DNA of 57,954 nt from Bacteroidota bacterium (GCA_023390775.1 JAEWCF010000023.1:1-57954); one strand, 5' to 3'; shown: positions 1-9,640, counted from the first letter of the stretch. Program-made: numbers and translations. The notes: generated by a model not told the origin, from the sequence alone.

Positions 1-1
1 G

Positions 2-2740
2 CCAAATCCAACGTTTCTCGATCTTCTTGCCCAAAAGTTGCTCGCCGATCATCCCGGCAACCTTCATGAAGTTGAGGTTGTCCTCCCCAGCCGCCGCGCC
101 AAGGTGTTTTTGACCCAGTCAATTCGCAATCGCGCCACCGCAAACATCTTCGCGCCAAAGATTACCAATATTGAAGATTTCGTAAGGGATCTCTCGGGAT
201 TGCGGGCCATGGAACCGGTGGAGCTGCTGTTTGAGTTTTACAACGTCTATCTTACGATCCAAAAGGAGCCGCAGGATTTTGACGTCTTTTCAAATTGGGC
301 AAAGACGCTGTTGCAGGACTTTAATGAGATCGACAGGTATTTGATCGATCCCGCTCACGTACTGCAATACCTGAAAGATATAGAGGATATCAAAAGATGG
401 GGCCAGGAGGATGAACCCAAGGGGCTTTCCAAAAATTACGTAGATTTTTGGAAGATGCTACCCGTGTATTACCAATCGTTGCGCGATCATCTCCTCAAGA
501 TCAAGGCCGGTTACCAGGGGTTGATCTACCGCGAGGCCGTTGCGTCAATTGAAAGGGCAGAACCTTCGCGCCATCTTGTTTTCGCAGGCTTCAACGCGCT
601 TAACAAGGCCGAAGAAAAAATTTTCAAGCATTTCCTAGCCAATCATGGGGCGAAAGCATATTGGGATGCCGACAAAAGCTTCATCTCCGACGAGCTGCAC
701 GGCGCGGGCCTGTTCCTCAATCGGATCAAGAACAATTGGAGCTATTACCGGAGCCGCGATTTTGAATGGGTATTTGATCAATTTTCGATGCCCAAAAAGA
801 TTGACGTGATCGGTACGGCAAAATCGGTCGGGCAGACGCGGATCGCCGGATCCGTTGTCCAGGATTTGATAAAAGAAGGAGCGGATCTGAGCCGCACCGC
901 AATTGTCCTGGGCGACGAATCGCTGTTGGTTCCATTGCTGCACGCATTGCCCGAACAAACGGGCCCCCTCAACATTACGATGGGATTGCCGGGCAAAAAC
1001 AATCCCGCCCAAATCCTGATCACCAAGATGTTTCGGATGCATACCGCGGCCTTAAGGCGCAGCGGAGAAGGGTATGTTATTTACCACAAGGACGTGACCG
1101 ATATTTTGGCCCATCCGCTCGTCGGTGGACGGGCCGGGGCGCGTGAGGTGCTTTCACACATTATCCGCAATAATTATTCGTTTATTCCACACTCGACCCT
1201 GACGAACTTCGGGGCAGGGCAGGATGGCCTGCTGCAGATGATATTTGCACGCTGGGAAGATCCTTCGCAAATCATGGGCAACCTCCTCGACATCGTACAG
1301 GCAATCAAACTTGAAATCCCCGACGACGAGTCGGGCCGCGTTACGCTGGCATTCCTGCACGCAACCCACCAGATGCTGAACCGACTTTCGCTGGGGATTG
1401 GCCCTTACATTGAATTTCTGGACGCCGATCTGTTGCATTCCATGTATAAACAGGCCGCTGACCTTGCCGAAGTTTCATTTGAAGGCGAGCCGCTCGCCGG
1501 TTTGCAGGTCATGGGTATCCTGGAAAGCCGCGTCCTGGATTTTGAAAACGTCATCGTCTTGTCAATGAACGAGGGTAAGCTTCCCGCCGGTAAATCAGGG
1601 AATTCCTTTATTCCGAACGATCTCAAGCGCGAGTTGGGCCTGCCGACATACAAGGAAAAGGACGCCGTCTATACCTATCATTTCTATCATCTGCTGCAGC
1701 GTGCCTCACGTGTGTTCCTGATTTACAACAATGACAGCGAGGGCTTCGACGGTGGCGAAAAGAGCCGCTTCATCACCCAGCTGGAAGTGGAAAAGAAGCC
1801 GGCCCATGAGCTTTTGGCCAAAACCTTTGCGGCGCACGTTCCGCCCGTTGCCGCAAGGCCCAGCGTCATTGAAAAGACACCCATGGTCATGGAGCGTTTG
1901 CGGCAAATTGCCATTGAAGGGTTTTCGCCGTCGGCACTCACGTCCTACATCCGCAACCCCGTCGATTTTTACTACCGGAAAATCCTGCGAATACGCGAAG
2001 CCGAAGACGTGGAGGAGAACATTGCGGTCAACACCCTGGGAACGATCATCCATGAGACTTTGAAGGCGCTATACGAACCCTTCGGGACCCGCATCATATC
2101 CAAACACGATCTTGAAAGTGCGATGAAACGCTCCGGCGACGAAGTATTGCGCCAGTTCAAATTGATCTATCGCGAGGGCGAAATCAAACGCGGGCGTAAC
2201 CTGCTTGCCTTTGAAGTCGCTAAACGGCATGTGACGAACTTCCTGAAACTGGAACTCGAAGACATTGCTTCGGGCGCCGAAATTTCCATCGTTTCGCTGG
2301 AGACGAATTATGGCCGGGTCCTTGAACATCCAAAGTTGCCCTTTCCCGTCAGGATTGCGGGTAATGTCGACAGGATTGACATCCGAAATGGTGTTACGCG
2401 GATCATTGATTACAAGACCGGTCGGGTCGAAGCCCGGAACCTCAAACTTAAGGACTGGCAATCGCTAATTGACGTCAAGCACGATAAAATTATCCAGGTT
2501 TTGTGCTATGCGCTGATGTATCGTTCCGACAGCAATCCAAAAGAGCTCACGGCAGGCATATCATCTTTCAAGAACATGCGCGCAGGTTTCATGCCATTTG
2601 CATTTGAAGCGGGAAAGGTAAAAGACGAGCTCATCTCGGACGAAACGCTTGATAATTTCACCGATGCCATGGCCGGGCTCATTGCCGAAATCCTCAATCC
2701 GGAAATTCCGTTTGAAGAAAAGGAAGTCAGATTTTCCTGA
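2..2740 (+). CDS. AddB-like PD-(D/E)XK nuclease, 5' truncated
   Basis: The reading frame is open to the left edge (bases 2-37 read PNPTFLDLLAQK), so the true start lies outside the window; the TTG at 38 is internal. At least 912 residues are visible. The C-terminal quarter has the layout of the PDDEXK_1 family: it opens with FSPSALTSYIRNPVDFYY near base 1920, and the nuclease core shows NVDRID and then IIDYKTG near base 2407. The first two-thirds resemble the inactivated helicase part of AddB-type proteins. I see no four-cysteine iron-sulfur signature. In the family, AddB works with the AddA helicase-nuclease in double-strand break processing; addA is not in the window. The last 14 bases overlap the convergent hydrolase gene. 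The family call is firm, the exact subunit name less so. Confidence 0.85.
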   Translation, partial: PNPTFLDLLAQKLLADHPGNLHEVEVVLPSRRAKVFLTQSIRNRATANIFAPKITNIEDFVRDLSGLRAMEPVELLFEFYNVYLTIQKEPQDFDVFSNWAKTLLQDFNEIDRYLIDPAHVLQYLKDIEDIKRWGQEDEPKGLSKNYVDFWKMLPVYYQSLRDHLLKIKAGYQGLIYREAVASIERAEPSRHLVFAGFNALNKAEEKIFKHFLANHGAKAYWDADKSFISDELHGAGLFLNRIKNNWSYYRSRDFEWVFDQFSMPKKIDVIGTAKSVGQTRIAGSVVQDLIKEGADLSRTAIVLGDESLLVPLLHALPEQTGPLNITMGLPGKNNPAQILITKMFRMHTAALRRSGEGYVIYHKDVTDILAHPLVGGRAGAREVLSHIIRNNYSFIPHSTLTNFGAGQDGLLQMIFARWEDPSQIMGNLLDIVQAIKLEIPDDESGRVTLAFLHATHQMLNRLSLGIGPYIEFLDADLLHSMYKQAADLAEVSFEGEPLAGLQVMGILESRVLDFENVIVLSMNEGKLPAGKSGNSFIPNDLKRELGLPTYKEKDAVYTYHFYHLLQRASRVFLIYNNDSEGFDGGEKSRFITQLEVEKKPAHELLAKTFAAHVPPVAARPSVIEKTPMVMERLRQIAIEGFSPSALTSYIRNPVDFYYRKILRIREAEDVEENIAVNTLGTIIHETLKALYEPFGTRIISKHDLESAMKRSGDEVLRQFKLIYREGEIKRGRNLLAFEVAKRHVTNFLKLELEDIASGAEISIVSLETNYGRVLEHPKLPFPVRIAGNVDRIDIRNGVTRIIDYKTGRVEARNLKLKDWQSLIDVKHDKIIQVLCYALMYRSDSNPKELTAGISSFKNMRAGFMPFAFEAGKVKDELISDETLDNFTDAMAGLIAEILNPEIPFEEKEVRFS

Positions 2741-3509
2741 GGAAGTTTTTGATCGTTTCCAGCAACTCCTCGCGGTTTTCAATGGGCGACATGTGCCCGT
2801 CCGGGAATGTCACCAATTGGACTTTTGTACCTTCGGTTTGGGAAACGGCTTCCTGAAAGTCCAGGACGGGATCTTTTTCGCCCAGCACCAGCAAAATGGG
2901 ATAGGGGCCAAAATGCAGCAAAACCTCACGGTCGTTGCGGATCTTCATGCCCTCGAGCGACGCGACAATTCCCTGCAACGGCGTTTTTAGCGCCTGCAGT
3001 TTCACATCCTCGATTTCAGCAGACAATCGATCCCGGTTGGTTTCGCTGAAGAGGTTTGCGATCGACATCCTCACGAAGGTTTCGTGATTTTCCTTCACGG
3101 CCCTGATGGCGCGGTCGCGATTGGCCTTGCGCTCCTCGCTGTCCGGCCTGGAGGTGGAGTTCACCAATGCGATTCCGCGAACCATGTCGGGAAACAATTC
3201 GGCGAAGGCCAGGGCCACATAGCCGCCCATGGAATGCCCAACGAGCGTTGCCTTGCGGATCTTGAGCGCCGAAAGAACGTGGTGCACCAAATCGGCGTTG
3301 TCCTCCATCGCATGCACATATCCTACCGGCGGTGTGTCACCGTGGCCCAGCAGGTCGATGCAAATGACCCGATATTTGGTTGAAAGCGCATCGGAAAAAA
3401 AGTCCCACATGGCCCGGTTTTCCAAAAAGCCATGCAGGAATACGATGGCCGAGCCTTTTCCCGTATCTGAAAGCCCAACCGGAACCGATTTGAAATGGAT
3501 GGTCTTCAT
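2727..3509 (-). CDS. alpha/beta hydrolase
   Basis: A 260-residue single-domain alpha/beta hydrolase. The oxyanion-hole motif FLHGF lies near residue 25, the nucleophile elbow is GHSMGG with Ser93, the acid is probably the Asp in LGEKDPVL, and the base is the His in DGHMSP near residue 239. No signal peptide is seen, so it should be cytoplasmic. The overall layout is that of the MenH/BioH/esterase group, but the substrate cannot be read from the sequence. It lies 6 bases downstream of the aminopeptidase P gene on the same strand and is probably cotranscribed with it. Its end overlaps the nuclease gene by 14 bases, tail to tail. Confidence 0.85.
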   Translation of the reverse strand: MKTIHFKSVPVGLSDTGKGSAIVFLHGFLENRAMWDFFSDALSTKYRVICIDLLGHGDTPPVGYVHAMEDNADLVHHVLSALKIRKATLVGHSMGGYVALAFAELFPDMVRGIALVNSTSRPDSEERKANRDRAIRAVKENHETFVRMSIANLFSETNRDRLSAEIEDVKLQALKTPLQGIVASLEGMKIRNDREVLLHFGPYPILLVLGEKDPVLDFQEAVSQTEGTKVQLVTFPDGHMSPIENREELLETIKNFLRKI

Positions 3510-3515
3510 CAGCGT

Positions 3516-4808
3516 TTAGCTGTTCATGATGCTTTCGATTTCCTCGATCTGGATGGGAATGTTGCGCATCAGGTTGAAAGGCTCGCCATTGGGCTGTACG
3601 ACCACGTTGTCTTCAAGCCGGATCCCGAATCCTTCCTCCGGAATGTAGATTCCGGGTTCCACGGTAAAGACCATGTTGGCCTGCATCGGCTCGTGCAAAA
3701 GCCCGTAATCGTGCGTGTCGAGGCCCAAATGGTGCGAGGTTCCGTGCATGAAATATTTCTTGTAGGCCGGCCAGTCCTTGTTCTCGTTCTGCACGTCGGC
3801 CTGGTCCAGAAGTCCAAGCCCGAGGAGTTCCGATGTCATGACCTTGCCCACCTCGACGTGGTACTCCTTCCAAAGCGTCCCCGGCCGAAGCATCTTGGTT
3901 GCCTCATCCTTGACCCGAAGCACCGCATTGTAGACCTGCGCCTGCCGTTTGGAGAATTTTCCCGAAACCGGAATCGTGCGGGTCATGTCGCTCGAATAAT
4001 TGGCGTATTCGGCGGCCACGTCAAGCAGGATCAAATCACCCGACATGCATTGCTTGTTGTTCTCGATGTAATGCAAAACATTGGCGTTGTTCCCCGATGC
4101 GATGATCGGCGTATAGGCAAATCCCTTTGAGCGGTTGCGGATGAATTCATGGATGAGTTCGGCTTCGATCTCGTATTCCATCACGCCCGGTTTTACAAAT
4201 TTAAGCAGGCGTTTGAAGCCCTTTTGCGTGATGTCGCAGGCCTGCTGGATCAGGTCGATTTCCTCCTGTTCCTTTATTGAGCGCAGCCGCTGCAATATCG
4301 GGTTGCTCTTGGCCACCTGGTGCGCGGGATATTTTTCCTTCCACCACTTGATGAACCGGTCTTCGCGGGTCTCGGTCTCCACCGATGCGCGGTAGTGCTC
4401 GTTGGTATTGATGTAGATCGTATCGGCGTAAGTCATCAGCTCGTACAAAACCTTGTGGAAATCCTTTAGCCAATGGATGGTTTGGATTCCGGAAACCTCC
4501 CTCGCCCGTTCCTTGGTGAGTTTTTCGCCTTCCCAAATCGCGATGTGCTCATTGGTTTCGCGCAAGAACAACATTTCCCGTTGGGCCTCGTATGGCGCCG
4601 ATGGAAAAATCACGAGGATGCTCTCTTCCTGGTCCACGCCGCTCAGGTAGAAAATGTCGCGATGCTGCTGGAACGGCATCGTGGAATCGGCGGAGATCGG
4701 GTATATGTCGTTGGAATTGAAGACCGCAATGCCACCCGGCTTCATCTGCGCGGCGAATTTTTTGCGGTTTTTGATGAAGAGCTCGTTGCTGATAGGGTTA
4801 TATTTCAT
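3516..4808 (-). CDS. pepP: Xaa-Pro aminopeptidase (aminopeptidase P family)
   Basis: A 430-residue M24-family metallopeptidase that removes N-terminal residues preceding proline. The N-terminal creatinase-like domain covers roughly residues 1-175 and the pita-bread catalytic domain the rest. All expected metal ligands are visible: Asp263 and Asp274 in LLDVAAEYANYSSDM, the His in HGTSHHLGLDTHD, and the Glu residues in TVEPGIYIP and IRLEDNVVV. Length matches bacterial PepP. No signal peptide. A TACATTTG box on the minus strand (bases 4835-4828) lies 20 bases upstream of the ATG and fits the Bacteroidota promoter. It is the first gene of a probable two-gene unit with the hydrolase. Confidence 0.93.
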   Translation of the reverse strand: MKYNPISNELFIKNRKKFAAQMKPGGIAVFNSNDIYPISADSTMPFQQHRDIFYLSGVDQEESILVIFPSAPYEAQREMLFLRETNEHIAIWEGEKLTKERAREVSGIQTIHWLKDFHKVLYELMTYADTIYINTNEHYRASVETETREDRFIKWWKEKYPAHQVAKSNPILQRLRSIKEQEEIDLIQQACDITQKGFKRLLKFVKPGVMEYEIEAELIHEFIRNRSKGFAYTPIIASGNNANVLHYIENNKQCMSGDLILLDVAAEYANYSSDMTRTIPVSGKFSKRQAQVYNAVLRVKDEATKMLRPGTLWKEYHVEVGKVMTSELLGLGLLDQADVQNENKDWPAYKKYFMHGTSHHLGLDTHDYGLLHEPMQANMVFTVEPGIYIPEEGFGIRLEDNVVVQPNGEPFNLMRNIPIQIEEIESIMNS

Positions 4809-4827
4809 GAGGTGTTATCTTTACCGT

Positions 4828-4835
4828 CAAATGTA
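4828..4835 (-). promoter_or_regulatory. -7 promoter box for pepP
   Basis: Reads TACATTTG on the minus strand, an exact match to the Bacteroidota TAnnTTTG -7 box, 20 bases before the pepP start. A weaker plus-strand box, TATCTTTA at 4817-4824, could serve the divergent ChaN-like gene. Confidence 0.6.
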
Positions 4836-4857
4836 AAACTTTAACGCCACCCGTGAA

Positions 4858-5721
4858 ATGACAAAATACAATTGTTGGCAATCCGGCCTTGTAATCGCTG
4901 CTTTCCTCTTTACGCAAACAATGCTTGCGCAGATGCCGGCCTACGCGATATTTTCGGCAGACGGGAAGCCTCGGAACTTTGACAAACTCGTGGCTTCTTC
5001 AAAGGCTTCAGAAGTTGTCCTCTTTGGCGAGCACCATGACGATCCCGTTGTCCACTGGCTGCAACTCCGGTTAACGAAGGCTTTATCGGAACAAAGCCTG
5101 GTCATCGCAGCAGAAATGCTCGAAACCGACAACCAGCAGGCGGTGAACCTGTATCTGGAGGGGAAGTATTCGGCAAAACAATTGGACAGCGCGGCCCGGC
5201 TTTGGCCCAATTTCAAGACCGATTACAAGCCGATCGTCGATTTCGCCAAATCCAAAAAAATTCCGGTTGTTGCCAGCAACGTGCCCAGGCGTTACGCATC
5301 GATGGTTTATAAGGGCGGATTCGAATCGCTGAATACGCTCCCGGCAAACGAAAAAGTGTTCATGCCTCCGATGCCCATCGCCTACGACCCAAAACTTCCG
5401 GGTTACGTTAAGATGATGGAGGAAATGGGAGGCCACGGCGGCGATAATCTTCCCAGGGCGCAGGCGCTCAAGGATGCCACGATGGCATGGTCGATTTTGA
5501 AATCACTACCGCAAAACGGCGTCGTCCTCCATTTGAACGGGACTTATCACAGCGACAATTACGAGGGCATCGGCTGGTACCTCAAACGCGATCGGCCGAA
5601 CCTGAAAATCCTGACCATTGCGACCGTTTCGCAGGATGACATCGGCAAACTGGAAACCCAACACCGCAATCTCGCCGATTTTATTGTCGTCACGCCTTCC
5701 GACATGACGAGGACCCATTAG
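4858..5721 (+). CDS. ChaN-like protein (DUF399), exported
   Basis: A 287-residue protein with an N-terminal signal peptide (hydrophobic stretch LVIAAFLFTQTMLA, probable cleavage after LAQ near residue 25). The motif VVLFGEHHDDPVVHW near residues 53-67 is the hallmark of the ChaN/DUF399 family, in which paired histidines have been linked to heme binding in Campylobacter ChaN. A second family motif, VVLHLNGTYHSD, is near residue 222. No lipobox cysteine is evident, so it is more likely periplasmic than a lipoprotein. It stands alone between pepP (divergent) and sdhC. A heme or iron-related role is inferred from the family only. Confidence 0.85.
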   Translation: MTKYNCWQSGLVIAAFLFTQTMLAQMPAYAIFSADGKPRNFDKLVASSKASEVVLFGEHHDDPVVHWLQLRLTKALSEQSLVIAAEMLETDNQQAVNLYLEGKYSAKQLDSAARLWPNFKTDYKPIVDFAKSKKIPVVASNVPRRYASMVYKGGFESLNTLPANEKVFMPPMPIAYDPKLPGYVKMMEEMGGHGGDNLPRAQALKDATMAWSILKSLPQNGVVLHLNGTYHSDNYEGIGWYLKRDRPNLKILTIATVSQDDIGKLETQHRNLADFIVVTPSDMTRTH

Positions 5722-5816
5722 AAACCCTTGCTGCCATTGGGATTGTCACTCAACGCTAAACACTTTATACTGATTATAAATTAGCGCAAACCATTGTCGG
5801 GACCTTCAAATAACAG

Positions 5817-5824
5817 TACTTTTG
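5817..5824 (+). promoter_or_regulatory. -7 promoter box of the sdh operon
   Basis: TACTTTTG matches TAnnTTTG exactly; a TTG at 5794-5796 lies 20 bases upstream in the expected -33 position. The sdhC ATG follows at 5855, leaving a leader of about 25 bases. The gap 5722-5816 holds no other recognisable element. Confidence 0.65.
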
Positions 5825-5854
5825 TGTGGTTTTTCAACAAATTATGTTTAGATT

Positions 5855-6679
5855 ATGGCAAAATCCGCTTTATTAAAGTCTTCCCTTGCTAAAAAGTACT
5901 GGATGGCGCTCACCGGGCTCTTCCTCTGCCTGTTCCTGGTGGGGCACCTTGCGGGCAACCTTCAATTGATTTTTGGGGACGCGTTGCAATTCAACCAGTA
6001 CGCACTCTTCATGACCTCGAACCCGGCCGTGAAATTGCTTTCATACGTTACTTATTTCTCCATCGTTTTCCACGCTGTTGACGGGATCCTGCTCACGATC
6101 CAGAACCGGAAGGCACGTCCCATCGGGTATGCCTACGAGCGCCAGGAGGCCAACACCAACTTTGCCTCGCGCAACATGGCCGTACTGGGTACGCTGATTT
6201 TGGTATTCATCGTCACGCACATGGTCAATTTCTGGGCAAGGATGCACTTTGACGAAAAGATGCCGTTGCAGACGACCAAAATTCAGGTGCAGCCCGGAAT
6301 TCCGGCGCAGGATTTTTACATCACCCAAAGCGGCGGATATATTCCCGTAGGCACGGTCGATATCAAGAACCGCACGGAATTTTACGATCCCAATTACAAA
6401 GTAAAAGTGGCCGATGGCTACAAAGACCTCTACAAGATTACCGTTGATTTCTTTACCGACGAGCAGTACGGCCTGATTTTCACGTTGCTTTACGTCATTT
6501 CCATGGCGGTCCTGGCTTTCCACCTCTGGCATGGGTTTGCGAGCGCCTTCCAATCGATGGGGATCAACAATCGCAAATACAACCCGCTCATCAGGACGTT
6601 CAGCAAGTGGTTCGCGGTCGTTGTGCCGGTACTTTTCGCAATCATTCCGCTTTACATTCGATTTTTTCTAAAAGCTTAA
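5855..6679 (+). CDS. sdhC: succinate dehydrogenase cytochrome b subunit
   Basis: A 274-residue integral membrane subunit of the Bacteroidota-type (single membrane subunit, diheme) succinate:quinone oxidoreductase. Hydrophobic segments are visible near residues 15-35, 50-75, 110-132, 205-228 and 245-270, which gives the usual five helices. The first helix carries the conserved GHLAGNLQ histidine and the fourth HLWHGFASAFQ. Between helices three and four is a hydrophilic stretch of about 65 residues (TTKIQVQPG to KITVDFF), somewhat longer than I would expect. It lies 2 bases upstream of sdhA in the operon sdhCAB. In the family it anchors the complex and passes electrons to menaquinone. Confidence 0.95.
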   Translation: MAKSALLKSSLAKKYWMALTGLFLCLFLVGHLAGNLQLIFGDALQFNQYALFMTSNPAVKLLSYVTYFSIVFHAVDGILLTIQNRKARPIGYAYERQEANTNFASRNMAVLGTLILVFIVTHMVNFWARMHFDEKMPLQTTKIQVQPGIPAQDFYITQSGGYIPVGTVDIKNRTEFYDPNYKVKVADGYKDLYKITVDFFTDEQYGLIFTLLYVISMAVLAFHLWHGFASAFQSMGINNRKYNPLIRTFSKWFAVVVPVLFAIIPLYIRFFLKA

Positions 6680-6681
6680 AT

Positions 6682-8682
6682 ATGGCATTAGATTCAAAAA
6701 TACCGTCGGGTCCCATATCCGAAAAATGGACCAACCATAAAAACCACATCAACCTGGTCAACCCGGCCAACAAGCGCAACATCGACGTGATCATCGTCGG
6801 GACGGGGCTTGCGGGAGGATCGGCAGCCGCCACGCTCGCCGAACTGGGTTACAACGTCAAGGCGTTCTGCTTCCAGGATTCACCGCGCCGCGCACACTCG
6901 ATCGCCGCACAGGGCGGAATCAACGCAGCGAAAAATTACCAGGGCGATGGCGATTCAACCTTCAGGTTGTTTTACGACACCGTAAAGGGAGGCGACTACC
7001 GCGCCCGCGAGGCCAACGTACACCGCCTTGCCGAAGTATCGGCCAACATCATCGACCAGTGCGTGGCCCAGGGCGTTCCGCTCGCACGTGAATACGGCGG
7101 GCTCTTGGACAACCGCTCTTTTGGCGGAACCCTTGTATCAAGGACTTTTTACGCAAAGGGACAAACAGGCCAGCAGCTTCTGCTTGGCGCATACTCGGCG
7201 ATGAACCGCCAGATCGGCCGGGGCAAGATCAAGATGTACAACCGCCACGAGATGCTGGAACTTGTTGTAATCGGCGGAAAGGCGCGTGGAATCATAGCGC
7301 GCAACCTGATCACCGGTGCCATCGAACGCCATTCGGCGCATGCCGTCGTGATCGCATCGGGCGGTTACGGAAATGTTTTCTTTCTTTCCACAAACGCGAT
7401 GGGCAGCAATGCCACGGCGGCCTGGAAAGTTCATAAGAAGGGCGCGTATTTCGCAAACCCTTGTTACACGCAAATTCACCCCACCTGTATTCCCGTTTCG
7501 GGCGACCACCAGTCAAAGCTGACGCTGATGTCGGAATCACTCCGCAACGACGGCCGAATCTGGGTCCCGAAGAATCTCGAAGATGCGAAAGCCATCCGCG
7601 AAGGCCGCAAAAAGCCCACGGACCTTTCGGAGGCCGAGCGCGATTATTATCTGGAGAGGCGCTATCCGTCTTTCGGTAACCTCGTGCCGCGCGATATCGC
7701 TTCGCGTGCTGCCAAGGAGCGTTGCGATGCCGGTTATGGTGTGAACAAAACGGGCGAAGCCGTTTACCTGGATTTTGCCGCCGCCATCGAGCGCTATGGA
7801 CGCGACCAGGCTCGTATCAAGGGATTGGATGAGAACGATAAAAAGACCGTTATTAAACTCGGAACCGCCGTCATCGAAAGCAAATACGGCAACCTCTTCC
7901 AGATGTATGAGAAGATCGTTGACGAAAATCCATATGTCACTCCGATGATGATCTATCCGGCCGTCCATTACACCATGGGAGGAATCTGGGTCGATTACAA
8001 CCTGATGACCACGATTCCGGGATGCTTCGCCATCGGTGAGGCCAACTTCTCAGATCACGGGGCCAACCGCCTGGGAGCTTCGGCGCTCATGCAGGGCCTT
8101 GCCGACGGCTACTTCGTCCTTCCGTACACCATCGGGGATTACCTGTCGTCCGATATCCGCACGGGCAAAATTCCCACGGATACGGTCGAATTTGACGAGG
8201 CCGAGCGCAATGTCCGCACCCAACTGGAACATTTCATCAACAACAACGGTACGCATTCAGTCGACTACTTCCACAAAAAGCTGGGCAAGATCATGTGGGA
8301 CAAGGTCGGCATGGCCCGAAATGCCCAGGGATTATCAGAGGCCATCGTTGAAATTGCCGCGCTTCGCGACGAATTCCACCGCGACGTGAAGGTTCCGGGC
8401 ACGATGGACAGTTTTAACCAGGAACTCGAGAAGGCTATGCGCGTATCGGATTTCCTTGAACTCGGGGAACTGTTTGCCAAGGATGCCCTGCATCGCAATG
8501 AATCGTGTGGAGGCCATTTCCGCGAGGAATATCAAACCGAGGAAGGCGAGGCCCAGCGCGACGACGAAAACTTCGCCTATGTTGCCGCCTGGGAATATAA
8601 AGGGAAGCCATCGGATGCCGTCCTGCACAAGGAGCCGCTCGTGTTCGAGAACGTGAAATTGGTCCAAAGGAGTTATAAATAG
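6682..8682 (+). CDS. sdhA: succinate dehydrogenase / fumarate reductase flavoprotein subunit
   Basis: A 666-residue flavoprotein. I chose the ATG at 6682, 2 bases after the sdhC stop; a longer frame exists from 6607 but would overlap the end of sdhC. The FAD dinucleotide motif VGTGLAGGSAAATLAELGY is near residues 38-56, and the His that carries covalent FAD in this family is in RAHSIAAQGGINAAKN. The active-site region HPTCIPVSG, the HYTMGGIWVDYN motif and GANRLGASALMQGLADG are all intact. It oxidises succinate to fumarate in the citric-acid cycle. It is cotranscribed with sdhC and probably sdhB. Confidence 0.97.
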   Translation: MALDSKIPSGPISEKWTNHKNHINLVNPANKRNIDVIIVGTGLAGGSAAATLAELGYNVKAFCFQDSPRRAHSIAAQGGINAAKNYQGDGDSTFRLFYDTVKGGDYRAREANVHRLAEVSANIIDQCVAQGVPLAREYGGLLDNRSFGGTLVSRTFYAKGQTGQQLLLGAYSAMNRQIGRGKIKMYNRHEMLELVVIGGKARGIIARNLITGAIERHSAHAVVIASGGYGNVFFLSTNAMGSNATAAWKVHKKGAYFANPCYTQIHPTCIPVSGDHQSKLTLMSESLRNDGRIWVPKNLEDAKAIREGRKKPTDLSEAERDYYLERRYPSFGNLVPRDIASRAAKERCDAGYGVNKTGEAVYLDFAAAIERYGRDQARIKGLDENDKKTVIKLGTAVIESKYGNLFQMYEKIVDENPYVTPMMIYPAVHYTMGGIWVDYNLMTTIPGCFAIGEANFSDHGANRLGASALMQGLADGYFVLPYTIGDYLSSDIRTGKIPTDTVEFDEAERNVRTQLEHFINNNGTHSVDYFHKKLGKIMWDKVGMARNAQGLSEAIVEIAALRDEFHRDVKVPGTMDSFNQELEKAMRVSDFLELGELFAKDALHRNESCGGHFREEYQTEEGEAQRDDENFAYVAAWEYKGKPSDAVLHKEPLVFENVKLVQRSYK

Positions 8683-8683
8683 T

Positions 8684-8711
8684 TAACGGTTTACGGTTCA
8701 CGGTTCACGGT
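8684..8711. repeat. heptad tandem repeat between sdhA and sdhB
   Basis: Four units of exactly 7 bases: TAACGGT, TTACGGT, TCACGGT, TCACGGT. It begins at the sdhA stop codon and fills half of the 64-base gap inside the sdh operon. Confidence 0.75.
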
Positions 8712-8746
8712 TATTTTTCCGTGCCGTGCCACAAATAATGATCACA

Positions 8747-9490
8747 ATGAAGTTAACATTAAAAATATGGCGTCAAAAAAACGCCGACGACAATGGGAAA
8801 CTTGTTGATTACCATCTCGACAATGTCTCCCCCGATATGTCCTTCCTCGAAATGCTCGATGTGCTCAACGAGGGCCTCATCATGCGCGGGGACGATCCCG
8901 TCGCATTTGACCACGATTGCCGCGAGGGAATCTGCGGAATGTGCTCGCTTTTCATCAATGGCGAGGCACACGGCCCGGACCGCGGCGTAACCACGTGCCA
9001 GTTGCACATGCGCATGTTCAAGGACGGCGATACCATTTACATCGAACCCTTCCGCGCCAAGGCATTTCCCGTAATCAAGGACCTGGTCGTGGACCGCAGC
9101 GCCTTCGAGCGCATCCAGCATGCCGGCGGCTTCATCTCGGTCAACACCTCCGGGAACACCATCGACGCCAACGCGATCCCGATCAACAAGCACGACGCCG
9201 ATACGGCCTTCGATTCGGCGACCTGCATCGGTTGCGGTGCCTGTGTCGCAAGTTGTAAAAACGCTTCGGCGATGCTGTTCGTTTCGGCCAAGGTGTCGCA
9301 ATTCGCGCTTTTGCCGCAAGGAAAGGTCGAGGCCACCGAGCGCGTGTTGAACATGGTCACGCAAATGGACGCCGAGGGCTTTGGAAACTGTACCAATACC
9401 GGCGCCTGCGAAGTCGAATGTCCAAAGGGCATTTCGCTCGAGAACATCGCCAGGATGAACCGCGAATACCTCAAAGCGAGTTTCAAATAG
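8747..9490 (+). CDS. sdhB: succinate dehydrogenase iron-sulfur subunit
   Basis: A 247-residue iron-sulfur subunit. The start at 8747 (MKLTLKIWRQKN) matches the usual flavobacterial N-terminus; earlier in-frame starts at 8738 (ATG) and 8726 (GTG) would only add 3 or 7 residues. The plant-type [2Fe-2S] ligands are in DCREGICGMC and the following TTCQLH. The C-terminal ferredoxin domain has CIGCGACVASCKN and CEVECPKG for the [4Fe-4S] and [3Fe-4S] clusters. It passes electrons from SdhA to SdhC. A hairpin terminator follows immediately, marking the end of the operon. Confidence 0.97.
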   Translation: MKLTLKIWRQKNADDNGKLVDYHLDNVSPDMSFLEMLDVLNEGLIMRGDDPVAFDHDCREGICGMCSLFINGEAHGPDRGVTTCQLHMRMFKDGDTIYIEPFRAKAFPVIKDLVVDRSAFERIQHAGGFISVNTSGNTIDANAIPINKHDADTAFDSATCIGCGACVASCKNASAMLFVSAKVSQFALLPQGKVEATERVLNMVTQMDAEGFGNCTNTGACEVECPKGISLENIARMNREYLKASFK

Positions 9491-9493
9491 TAA

Positions 9494-9520
9494 AGGCGTC
9501 CCTCGGGACGCTTATTTTTT
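9494..9520 (+). terminator. rho-independent terminator of sdhCAB
   Basis: Hairpin with stem GCGTCC / GGGACGC around a CTC loop, followed by a T-rich run. The T-run continues directly into the start of a dispersed repeat element. Confidence 0.8.
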
Positions 9521-9636
9521 GGGGCGTTGCGGCGCAAAAACATTGCAGTTCAAAACGTGAAGTGTCGCGCCGCCGCGCTGTACGCTGTATCTGCCGGGCT
9601 TCGCCGCGACAGGATGCCGCTTCCATCGCTAACGCA
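9521..9636 (+). repeat. dispersed intergenic element, copy A
   Basis: Starts GGGCGTTGCGG directly after a T-run, passes through CGCGCTGTACGCTGTATC, a variable GC-rich middle, and ends GGATGCCGCTTCCATCGCTAACGC. The end block is shared with copies at 30034-30154, 41121-41168, 48685-48747 and 57797-57919. No open frame within it looks coding. Confidence 0.7.
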
Positions 9637-9640
9637 AAAT

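Noticed and set aside
38..40. TTG at 38 as the true start of the AddB-like gene
   Set aside because: The frame is open to base 2 with a plausible family N-terminal text; the gene is cut by the window edge.
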